Below are positions 25,155 through 32,272 of a stretch of 46,182 bases of DNA, piece after piece. Each line of letters starts with the position of its first letter. Positions within the stretch are counted from its first letter, which is position 1. A program made the position numbers and the translations under genes. The stretch spans positions 1 through 46,182 of the forward strand of contig JAKFUF010000087.1 of NCBI GenBank assembly GCA_021732845.1. The letters are read 5' to 3'. The notes beneath the pieces were generated by a model that had not been told where the DNA came from, did not search any database, and worked only from the letters and a program-made list of their open reading frames with translations. This DNA is from Planctomycetaceae bacterium. GTDB taxonomy: Bacteria > Planctomycetota > Planctomycetia > Planctomycetales > Planctomycetaceae.

Positions 25155-25727
25155 GATTGTTTCCTTTCAAAGACACCGGCTGCCTATCCCGCAGCCGTGA
25201 TCGAATTGTTTTTCTTGAGTGGTTTTCTGGTGATGTACCAGTTTGACAACGGAAAATGTGTATTGCAGTTGCTGTGCCGATTCTTTCAGGAATAATTTTG
25301 AATCAACATAAAACGATGGTAAAAATCGAGTTGTGTAAAATTGAGAATCGCTGGGCGAGACTTTGCGGTTTGCCAAATTCGTCTTGACATGAAGTTTTGG
25401 AATCGGACCTTACAAATGAAGTCAGACTGATCTGAAATCTTGAAGGAAATGCGCAGTTTTACAAAATTTTGTAACAACGCCTTACCAAATGCACCGCGCC
25501 TGGCCCGGCTCAGCTGCGGCGAAAGACCAGTTGAAAGAAAACTTTCTCTAATCCTTACGCGCGACGCGCTATCGCTTTGATCTGAGCGATTGGCATGAGT
25601 GATGCAATTAGGAAACAGCATCTGCCGCAGGTCGCGACAGAGATTGCCTCAGGTGGAACAGGCCAGTGATTGGCAACAGGCAATCGCAACGACAGTCATG
25701 CATGCATCACACACTGGAGTAGAAGTC
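25155..25727. other. AT-rich divergent spacer between csrA and the Gly/Tyr-rich protein gene
   Basis: About 570 bp without a credible gene. It is distinctly richer in A and T than the surrounding DNA from about 25200 to 25490. It holds a perfect 16-bp palindrome, TTACAAAATTTTGTAA (25459-25474), a TTGACA at 25384-25389 without a convincing -10 partner, and the sigma-54-like site at 25590-25605. It most likely contains the promoters of both flanking genes. Confidence 0.6.
25590..25605 (+). promoter_or_regulatory. Near-consensus sigma-54 promoter
   Basis: TTGGCATGAGTGATGC has the invariant GG and GC pairs of sigma-54 promoters at exact spacing (TGGCAT, 5 nt, ATGC against TGGCAC, 5 nt, TTGC). 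It lies about 120 nt before the ATG of the Gly/Tyr-rich exported protein. Two consensus positions deviate, so it could be chance. Confidence 0.4.
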
Positions 25728-26519
25728 ATGAAAGCGACAAAACTTTGGTCATTGGCGGTGGTCGCGGGCTCGCTGCTCGCCCCGCAGGCCCAGGCGGGTG
25801 AGACGAACCGCTATCGGCCGACCGCTCAGCCACAGGTGGCTCAGGTCCGACCGGTCTCCAACCAGTCCGCAGGCCAAGCGCGGGTGACGACCAGCGCGGC
25901 TGGAGACCTCTCCAAGGCTCCCAGGCAGACGGCTGGCGGAGACGAGAAAACCGCCTGCTGCTCGCCCTGCTACCGCCCGTTCTACAACTCATGCAGTCCG
26001 TGCTACAGCACGTACTACTCCAGCCCGATCTACTCGGCACCGATCGTCAGCCCCTGTGCCCAGCCCTACTATGGCGGGCAGTCGTACTACGGCGGGCAGT
26101 CCTATTACGGATCGCCGTACGGATATGGCGGGCAGTCTTACTACGGTGCCTCGTATGGTGGCGGCGGGTCGCTGTATGGCCAGCAGCCTTACGGGCTTCC
26201 TGCGTACGGCGGTGCTCCCTATGGGCTGGGGATCGGACAGCCGATTGGCCAGCCGATCGGAACCGGCCTTGGACAACCGTTTGCGCCGGGGCTCGGCCAG
26301 CCGATTGTGCAGCCCTATGGCGGCGGCGGTGGCTACTACGGCGCACAGCCAGTTGTGAACCCACAGCCATTTCCCGGTCCTTTCGGAGTTCAGCCCGGAT
26401 TTGGCGCGGCCACACCCAACAGACAACAGGCGGTCGCCCCGGCGGTCGAGGATCCACTGCGCCAAACGATTCCTGTTTCGGGCAGCTACGGCCCGGATGC
26501 CAGCCCGTACTACCCGTAA
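25728..26519 (+). CDS. Secreted Gly/Tyr/Pro-rich protein with Cys cluster, function unknown
   Basis: The 263-residue protein begins with a clear Sec signal ([20 protein letters not shown], then AQAGE). After a Gln/Ser/Ala region, six Cys fall in about 33 residues ([20 protein letters not shown] and a later Cys). Next come YGGQSYYGG-type repeats (about 105-150), a QPIGQPIG and GLGQP region, and a proline-rich end. Such composition suggests an extracellular structural or adhesive protein, or a coat component; nothing in it indicates an enzyme. The upstream in-frame ATG at 25599 would put the signal peptide inside the protein, so 25728 is chosen. The hairpin terminator at 26556 follows 37 nt after the stop. 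Confidence 0.82.
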   Translation: MKATKLWSLAVVAGSLLAPQAQAGETNRYRPTAQPQVAQVRPVSNQSAGQARVTTSAAGDLSKAPRQTAGGDEKTACCSPCYRPFYNSCSPCYSTYYSSPIYSAPIVSPCAQPYYGGQSYYGGQSYYGSPYGYGGQSYYGASYGGGGSLYGQQPYGLPAYGGAPYGLGIGQPIGQPIGTGLGQPFAPGLGQPIVQPYGGGGGYYGAQPVVNPQPFPGPFGVQPGFGAATPNRQQAVAPAVEDPLRQTIPVSGSYGPDASPYYP

Positions 26520-26552
26520 GCCTCAGCGACTGTTTCCGGTAGCAGCACTCGA

Positions 26553-27392
26553 TCAGGCCGCCAGGCGCACCTGGCGGCCCTTTTTCTTTGGCCTGCTCTG
26601 AGCTGATGAGCGGCGCATGTCTGACGGGCGGCGCTCGTCTGATAGGCGGCGCTCGTCTGATAGGCGGCGCTCGTCTGATAGGCGGCGCTCGTCTGATAGG
26701 CGGCGCTCGTCTGATAGGCGGCGCTCGTCTGATAGGCGGCGCTCGTCCGATGGGCGGCGCTCGTCTGATAGGCGGCGCTCGTCCGATGGGCGGCGCTCGT
26801 CCGATGGGCGGCGCTCGTCCGATAGGAGGCGCTCGTCTGATAGGCGGCGCTCGTCTGATAGGCGGCGCTCGTCCGATGGGTGGCGCACGTCTGATAGGCG
26901 GCGCACGTCTGATGGGCGGCGCATGTCTGATGGGTGGCGCACGATCGCGGTTTCCGCTGCCGACCTGCGCGTTGAAGGATCGAATTCAAGCCGCCATCGA
27001 GTCCTCCCCAGTGCGGCGATGCGACGGGTAAACTGCAGTTCCTGCTGATCGGCGGCGAACAGGTTGCGCTGATTCCCTGGATCGTTCTCCCAACCATCGA
27101 CGCGCAGTTCGCGCCAAATCACTGAGTCTTCAGTCCCTCGGGGCTCGGAAGAGGATTCGCACTCCCGCCACGTTGATCGCCCAATGGAAATCGGACTCTT
27201 TCCAACGCCACCCAAATCGGACGACGAGCCACGAGCCGGAGTGCCGACCTGAAGCGGGCGCGGGCAGGCCTCGATCCACTGGGGCATCGTCAATTGCGGC
27301 GGCGGCATTTGTGGCATCGTCAACTGTGGAATCGTCAATTGACTGATCCCCAGCGCCAAGGCGACACAAATCAGAATTCGGCTGTAAGTCAC
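26553..27392 (-). CDS. Predicted exported protein with C-terminal RRLSDE hexapeptide repeats
   Basis: The 279-residue frame starts with a convincing signal peptide ([17 protein letters not shown]), then short [20 protein letters not shown] repeats, a region of mixed composition to residue 150, and about 19 copies of a six-residue repeat ([12 protein letters not shown]) at about 151-264. It ends with a basic [11 protein letters not shown] tail. No family is recognised. All frames on both strands are open through the repeats because the unit is 18 bp. The frame choice therefore rests on the signal peptide and the upstream region. The last codons overlap the hairpin of the convergent gene's terminator. 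The repeat part may be a recent expansion that changed the original C-terminus. Confidence 0.55.
   Translation of the reverse strand: MTYSRILICVALALGISQLTIPQLTMPQMPPPQLTMPQWIEACPRPLQVGTPARGSSSDLGGVGKSPISIGRSTWRECESSSEPRGTEDSVIWRELRVDGWENDPGNQRNLFAADQQELQFTRRIAALGRTRWRLEFDPSTRRSAAETAIVRHPSDMRRPSDVRRLSDVRHPSDERRLSDERRLSDERLLSDERRPSDERRPSDERRLSDERRPSDERRLSDERRLSDERRLSDERRLSDERRLSDERRLSDERRPSDMRRSSAQSRPKKKGRQVRLAA
26556..26588 (+). terminator. Rho-independent terminator of the Gly/Tyr-rich protein gene
   Basis: GGCCGCCAGG (26556-26565) pairs perfectly with CCTGGCGGCC (26570-26579) across a CGCA loop, followed by CTTTTTCTTT. The T-run is on the plus strand, so it ends transcripts from 25728-26519. 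The hairpin also lies inside the last codons of the minus-strand frame. Confidence 0.85.
26601..26942. repeat. Tandem array of nineteen 18-bp units
   Basis: Eighteen units of GTCTGATAGGCGGCGCTC type run without gaps from 26619 to 26942, preceded by a degenerate unit at 26601-26618. Two main variants exist (CTGATAGG and CCGATGGG), mixed along the array, and units near 26871-26942 end in CAC or CAT instead of CTC. There are no spacers, so this is a minisatellite and not a CRISPR array. Confidence 0.95.
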
Positions 27393-27860
27393 AATTTCAC
27401 TGTCAATCCGTCAGCTTGTCATCGCGGATGCGACTGTTCTTCGCCGCAAAGGTCGATCAATTCGCGTGAAGCAGGAACGATACACACGTATAGATCTCAT
27501 TTTTATAATGCGACCAACAAGACGTCAATAGAAAAACTCTACTGTGTTCAAAAAAAGAAAAACTGTCTGCCCTTTCCAGCGGGTCCGCTCGCACTTGCCA
27601 TTGGCCGAGTGCTTTCAGCTTTCAATGGATGAACAGGGTTGCCGCCTATTGGAACTGGAATGCCAGATCTGCGCGTCGCTCGTGGCCGCCACAAGCAGCC
27701 ACGCCCATTGTGCCAGCATTTCCCTGCGAACTCGTGTTCGCCGTTCCCTCTCTCTATTCTATGTGTCAGTCTGACGCGAACCATTTCGCGTCGTGCGCCT
27801 GTTGAAGAAATGCCGCCCTGCGCTCGTTTGGCTCTGGTCTCCCATCGTTCTGGTCGCTCA
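27393..27860. other. Spacer between the repeat protein and MBL genes; no gene seen
   Basis: About 470 bp between divergent genes. The stretch 27480-27560 is AT-rich and has TATAAT at 27504-27509 but no matching -35 box. Longer frames here (plus strand from 27639) lack family features and only extend the MBL gene upstream. Promoters for both flanks are expected. Confidence 0.5.
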
Positions 27861-28700
27861 ATGTTGAAGAATCTGCCGGTGAAATCGGTCGTCCACAAGG
27901 GGCTGACCATTGAGGGGTATTCGCGGGCAGCGGTGCAGTCGTACTGGCGCATCCCGGAACTGAAGCTGGGGTTCGACCTGGGCGGCAGCCCGTGGGCCTT
28001 CACCGGCACCCCCACGATTTTCGTGACGCATGCGCATCTCGACCATTTGGCCGCGATCCCCGTGTTTGTCGCCCGCCGCCGCATGATGCGGATGGAGCCG
28101 CCCAAGATCTACATGCCGGAAGAGAATGTGGAGAATGTCCAGCGTCTGCTGCAAGTGTGGCAGCGGCTCGACCGGGGACGGATGCTGTGCGAACTGGTGG
28201 GGGTCAAGCCGGGCGATGAAATTGAGCACTCCCGCGAGCATGTGGTGACGGTGTTTGCCACGAAGCACACCGTCCCGTCCGTCGGCTATGTCGTCTGGGA
28301 CCGCCGCCGGAAACTGAAATCGGAGTTTCATGGGCTGGAAGGCAGCCAGATTCGTGACCTCAAGCTGGCGGGAACCGATGTGACCGCCGAAGTACGCAGC
28401 CCGCTGGTCTGCTATGTGGGCGACTCCGCCCCCGCCGGGCTGGATGGATACCCGCCGGTGTTCGAAGCCCAGATTCTGATCACGGAGTTGACGTTTTTCC
28501 GGCCGGAACACCGGAAGGAAAAGATTCACAAGTTCGGGCACACCCACCTGGACGACCTGATCGAACGGGCTGACCGCTTCAAGAACGAACTGATCATCGC
28601 CGCACATTTCAGCACCCGCTACGAAGACCGGCAGGTCAAGGCCGCCGTCGACCAGCGGATGCCCGAATCGCTGCGGTCCCGCGTCCATTTGTGGATGTGA
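27861..28700 (+). CDS. MBL-fold (RNase Z-like) metal-dependent hydrolase
   Basis: The 279-residue protein has the metallo-beta-lactamase fold. The metal motif is [12 protein letters not shown] (His57, His59, Asp61, His62); further ligands are probably His in [12 protein letters not shown], Asp in CYVGDSAP and the late His in [11 protein letters not shown]. The arrangement, including [12 protein letters not shown], resembles RNase Z-like MBL proteins found in plants and bacteria. A role in RNA processing is possible but not shown. The ATG at 27861 is chosen because the fold begins with [11 protein letters not shown]; an upstream in-frame ATG at 27639 would add 74 residues unlike the family. 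The amidase gene begins at the very next base after the stop. Confidence 0.87.
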   Translation: MLKNLPVKSVVHKGLTIEGYSRAAVQSYWRIPELKLGFDLGGSPWAFTGTPTIFVTHAHLDHLAAIPVFVARRRMMRMEPPKIYMPEENVENVQRLLQVWQRLDRGRMLCELVGVKPGDEIEHSREHVVTVFATKHTVPSVGYVVWDRRRKLKSEFHGLEGSQIRDLKLAGTDVTAEVRSPLVCYVGDSAPAGLDGYPPVFEAQILITELTFFRPEHRKEKIHKFGHTHLDDLIERADRFKNELIIAAHFSTRYEDRQVKAAVDQRMPESLRSRVHLWM

Positions 28701-29639
28701 ATGGAACCAAACATGCAAACCGCCACCACAGACCTGCTGTACTTCGAAACCGGACCGGCAAACGCCCCCACGCTGCATGTGGCTCCCGGCGAAATGTACC
28801 AGGTGCAGACGCAGCTCAACCGCGGACCCTGGCTCGACACCCACCCGCAGGGCGAAGAGCTGCGCAAGAAGCTTCGCGGCGGCAATCCTTCCAGTGGGTG
28901 CGCCTACATCACTGGTGCCCAACCCGGGCAGATGCTGTCCGTGGAGATCGGCTCGATCCAGCTCGATCCGATCGGGTTCACGAACTACCGCGGCAGCAAT
29001 GGCGCGATGCCCGGCTGGATGGGACCCAGCGGCATCGGGCCGCAGCACAAGGTGGTCGACATCCGCAACAACCGCTTTCGCTGGGATGACCGGTTGGAGC
29101 TGGAATGCCGCCCGATGATCGGGTTCGTCGGCGTTTCTTCGGAGTATGAGACGTTCAACAATACCTGGGCCACGCGGTTCGGCGGCAATTTTGATATCCA
29201 GGAGATCACCACCGGCGCAACGGTGCACCTGCCCGTGGCTGTACCGGGTGCGCTGCTGCACATTGGCGACATGCATGCCATCCAGGGCGACGGCGAGATT
29301 TGCGGGGCCGGCGGCATTGAGGCCAGCGGACTCGTGCAGGTGACGGCACATCTCAGCCCGGCCCCCGAGTCGATGTCGTGGCCGCGGATCACGAATGCCA
29401 CGCACATTGCCGTCGCCACCCAGGCCCGCCCCGCCGAAGACGCCTTCCGCCTCGGCCTGGAACAAATGGTCCTGTGGCTCGCCGAAGACTACGGCTTCGA
29501 GCCGGGCGACGCCTACCTCTATCTGGGTCAGGTGCTGGAAGCCCGCGTCACACAGTTTGTGAACCCCACGTTTACCTATCTGCTGAAGGTCTCGCGCAAG
29601 CATCTGCCCGCCGTGACCAAGGAACGGATTTGGAACTGA
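28701..29639 (+). CDS. Acetamidase/formamidase family protein (FmdA/AmdA)
   Basis: The 312-residue enzyme belongs to the FmdA_AmdA family that hydrolyses short amides such as formamide or acetamide to the acid and ammonia. Signatures are GCAYITGAQPGQMLSVEI near residue 75, MIGFVGVS, DIQEITTGATVHLPVAVPGALLHIGDMHAIQGDGEICGAG read across strands, and a C-terminal LAEDYGFEPGDAYLYLG. HIGDMHAxQGDGE is the family's hallmark and the likely metal-binding site. The gene starts right after the MBL stop codon and is very likely cotranscribed with it. A second ATG at 28713 is possible. The true substrate is unknown. Confidence 0.92.
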   Translation: MEPNMQTATTDLLYFETGPANAPTLHVAPGEMYQVQTQLNRGPWLDTHPQGEELRKKLRGGNPSSGCAYITGAQPGQMLSVEIGSIQLDPIGFTNYRGSNGAMPGWMGPSGIGPQHKVVDIRNNRFRWDDRLELECRPMIGFVGVSSEYETFNNTWATRFGGNFDIQEITTGATVHLPVAVPGALLHIGDMHAIQGDGEICGAGGIEASGLVQVTAHLSPAPESMSWPRITNATHIAVATQARPAEDAFRLGLEQMVLWLAEDYGFEPGDAYLYLGQVLEARVTQFVNPTFTYLLKVSRKHLPAVTKERIWN

Positions 29640-30137
29640 TTGAATTGCCGATGAGTCGGTCCGGAACGGAACTGGCCGAGCCGGTTCGATTCAGGCCGGC
29701 CGTCTCAACGTCCCGATCGGCGGCAGCAACGATTTCGTCCGTCGCAATCGCGGTGCGGACAAATCCTGCTCACGGGTCGCTGCACCTCCCCGCAAAGTTG
29801 GGTGACGGTCATCGGATTCCCCTCGTCGTACGCCACGTTCCGCGCCGAAGCGGAAGGCACCGAGACACTTGCGGGTTTCACTCACTTGGCCCTGCCAGGT
29901 CGAGGTCCAGACTCTGTCCGCCTGGCATCACGCTTCTCCGAGGAATATCGGGAACTTTCCCCTTTCTTCGTAAGACATCCCGGTGGGCTGGCATCCAAGG
30001 TGTGGTAACCGACGAAGACAGAGCCACGCGGGCTCAAACGCGATGGCTTGAATCAATTCCGTCACTGCGGTGACGCAGCGCCTGCTGGCGGTCGGTGCCA
30101 GTCCGTTTCCACACTCCAATTCCAAGAAGGTGCCGCC
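29640..30137. other. Spacer before the DUF417 gene; no gene seen
   Basis: About 500 bp without a supported gene. A plus-strand frame at 29802-30008 encodes 68 residues with no recognisable pattern. Two small perfect hairpins lie in the leader of the next gene: CGTCAC/GTGACG (30060-30075) and CGCC/GGCG (30079-30090). A tRNA-like GGTTCGATTC at 29683 has no matching T-stem. Confidence 0.5.
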
Positions 30138-30665
30138 ATGTCCACAGCCACACACAAAAGCACACACGACTCACAAGTTGCCCTCCGTCACTTCGCGTCC
30201 GCCGCCCGGGCAGACCTGATTGAAGCGCTGGGACGCCACGGTGTCCGCTACGGCCTGGTCCTGGTTCTGCTGTGGATTGGCGGCATGAAGTTCACCGCCT
30301 ATGAAGCCGAGGGCATCTCGGGCTTCGTCTCGAACAGCCCCCTGATGTTTTGGGCCTACCACCTGTTCAGCAAGGGACAGCTCTCTGCGATCTTGGGAGC
30401 CGTGGAACTGCTGACCGCCTTACTGATTGCCCTCCGGCCATTTTCGGCAAGACTCTCGGCCGTCGGCAGCGCGCTGGCCGTGGGCATGTTCCTGACCACC
30501 CTGACATTTCTGTTTAGCACCCCGGGCGTGATCGAGACTTCGCTCGGTTTTCCGGCCCTGTCCGTCGTGCCGGGACAGTTTCTCATCAAGGATGTGGTCC
30601 TGCTCGGTGCCGCCCTGTGGACCGCCGGCGAGGCACTTCAGGCCGTTCGATCTGAGGTGGCGTGA
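30138..30665 (+). CDS. DUF417 family membrane protein (YkgB/RclC-like)
   Basis: The 175-residue protein has about four transmembrane helices. The family signature is RYGLVLVLLWIGGMKFTAYEAEGISGFVSNSPLM read in pieces (VLLWIGGMKFTAYEA, GFVSNSPLM), followed by SAILGAVELLTALLI and FLFSTPGV. RclC, the best-known member, is part of the reactive-chlorine response in E. coli. AGAAGG (30125-30130) lies 7 nt before the ATG at 30138 and makes a good Shine-Dalgarno site; the earlier in-frame ATG at 30048 is therefore not used. A flavin oxidoreductase gene follows 104 bp later on the same strand, and a joint redox-related role is plausible. Confidence 0.9.
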   Translation: MSTATHKSTHDSQVALRHFASAARADLIEALGRHGVRYGLVLVLLWIGGMKFTAYEAEGISGFVSNSPLMFWAYHLFSKGQLSAILGAVELLTALLIALRPFSARLSAVGSALAVGMFLTTLTFLFSTPGVIETSLGFPALSVVPGQFLIKDVVLLGAALWTAGEALQAVRSEVA

Positions 30666-30769
30666 CGGAAGCGTGATGGGGTCTGCGTACAACACGGGCA
30701 GCCGCACCTGACACGATGCAATCAGCGATCAATTCAGCGGCAAAATGCCGCTACCTGGAGACACCCGTC

Positions 30770-32155
30770 ATGAAGAATCCAACGCGCATCGTGATCATCG
30801 GCGGAGGCTTTGCCGGGACAGCCACCGCCCTGGGCCTGGAGAAACGGTACCGGCGTGATCCGTCGGTGGAAATCACGCTGATCGATTCGGAGAACTACTT
30901 CACCTTCACGCCGCTGCTTGCCGGAGTTCCGTCAGGTTCGGTCCAACCCAACCACATCGTGTTTCCGTTGAGGGCACTGCTGACCCGGACCAGGGTGAAG
31001 CAGGCCGACGTGAAGCGCGTTGATCTCCAGCAGCGGATAGTCATCGCCGCGCATTGCGGGGCCTGCGGGGACGAATCGCTGCCTTTCGACCAGTTGGTCC
31101 TGGCGTCGGGATCCGTGCCGAACTCTTTCGGACTGCCCGGCGTCGCGGAACACGCCCTGACCATCAAAAGCCTGGGAGATGCGACGGCGCTCCATGCCCA
31201 GGTGATCGACAAACTGGAGCACGCCGATCTGCAGGGCGATCCGGCCGCGCGGCGGCAACTGCTGACCTTCGTCGTTGCCGGCGGAGGCTTTGCCGGGGTC
31301 GAGACGCTGGCGGAATTGAATGATTTCGTCCGCGACGCCAGGAGGTACTACCCCAATGTGTCGCAGGATGATGTGCGGATGGTCCTGATTCACTCCGGCG
31401 ACCGCATCCTGCCGGAAGTCAGCGAATCCCTGTCGGCTTATGCCCTCAAGAAACTGCGCGCCCGGGGTGTCGAAGTCTTGTTGGAAACCCGCGTGCTCGG
31501 CAGTTCAAGCAGTTCCGTGCGACTCTCCAGCGGCGAGGAACTGCCTGCCGGCACGTTCGTCTGGGCTGCAGGAACCGCGCCCAATCCGCTCCTGAATCGC
31601 ATGGACCTGCCGCGAACCAAGTCTGGCAAGATCGAAGTGGACGCCACGATGGCGGTGAGCGGCCATCCAGGATTGTGGGCGGTCGGTGATGGCGCGGCGA
31701 TTCCTGATCTGGTCACGGGTGGATTCTGTCCTCCCACGGCGCAATACGCGCTCCGGCAGGGTAAGCGGCTGGCGCAGAACATCGCGGCCTCCCTGGAGGG
31801 CCGGGAAACAGTGCCCTTCAAGTTTAAGTCCCTCGGACTTCTCGCCGGTCTGGGCCGGCGTTCCGCCGTGGCGGAGATTTTCGGTTTCAAGTTCTCCGGC
31901 TTCTTCGCCTGGTGGCTCTGGCGGACCATTTATCTGATGAAGCTGCCCGGATTCGAACGCAAGCTGAGAGTGGCGATCGACTGGACCCTCGATCTGGTGT
32001 TCCCGCGCGACACCGTTTACCTGAGACCTCTGCACGCCGCACACGGGCCGAATGGAGTTGGCCAGTTCGAAGCCGATGCAGATTCCGGTTCAGTCAAGCC
32101 GCATGTGTCAGAGCATCAAGCGGCCACGCCAATGTCGTCAGCCCTCCACCCATGA
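30770..32155 (+). CDS. Type II NADH dehydrogenase-like FAD/NAD(P) oxidoreductase
   Basis: The 461-residue flavoprotein has the FAD site RIVIIGGGFAGTATALGL (6-23), the NAD site FVVAGGGFAGVETLAEL at about 168-184, and LWAVGDGAAIPD near 302, the second FAD contact. The C-terminus has FFAWWLWRTIYLMKLPGFERK, the amphipathic membrane-binding region of NDH-2 enzymes. It should pass electrons from NADH to quinone at the inner face of the membrane without pumping protons. The ATG at 30770 sits just before the first strand; one at 30716 adds 18 unrelated residues. It follows the DUF417 gene on the same strand. The electron acceptor is inferred. Confidence 0.9.
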   Translation: MKNPTRIVIIGGGFAGTATALGLEKRYRRDPSVEITLIDSENYFTFTPLLAGVPSGSVQPNHIVFPLRALLTRTRVKQADVKRVDLQQRIVIAAHCGACGDESLPFDQLVLASGSVPNSFGLPGVAEHALTIKSLGDATALHAQVIDKLEHADLQGDPAARRQLLTFVVAGGGFAGVETLAELNDFVRDARRYYPNVSQDDVRMVLIHSGDRILPEVSESLSAYALKKLRARGVEVLLETRVLGSSSSSVRLSSGEELPAGTFVWAAGTAPNPLLNRMDLPRTKSGKIEVDATMAVSGHPGLWAVGDGAAIPDLVTGGFCPPTAQYALRQGKRLAQNIAASLEGRETVPFKFKSLGLLAGLGRRSAVAEIFGFKFSGFFAWWLWRTIYLMKLPGFERKLRVAIDWTLDLVFPRDTVYLRPLHAAHGPNGVGQFEADADSGSVKPHVSEHQAATPMSSALHP

Positions 32156-32272
32156 ACGAGCACTTGCTGTCCCCGACAAAAACGCCTGGTGGGTTGCCAG
32201 AGGGAATTGGCAGGCGAGACAATCGGCACGCCTTCGGAGATTGAATCTGGAGATCTCGAAATCCACGTTTGA

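Noticed and set aside
25384-25389. TTGACA -35 box in the csrA spacer
   Set aside because: No acceptable -10 box 16-18 nt downstream.
26601-26942. CRISPR array
   Set aside because: The 18-bp units are directly adjacent without spacers, and no cas gene is present.
26588-27048. Plus-strand frames through the 18-bp repeats (GGARLI and SDRRRS repeats)
   Set aside because: The repeat length keeps every frame open, and these frames lack a signal peptide or any non-repeat region that looks like protein.
27504-27509. TATAAT -10 box before the MBL gene
   Set aside because: No -35 box at suitable spacing, and such hexamers are expected in an AT-rich stretch.
29683-29692. tRNA T-loop-like GGTTCGATTC
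   Set aside because: The bases around it do not form the 5-bp T-stem, and no acceptor or anticodon stem can be drawn.
29802-30008. Plus-strand frame of 68 codons
   Set aside because: No recognisable pattern, no ribosome-binding site and unusual composition for this genome.
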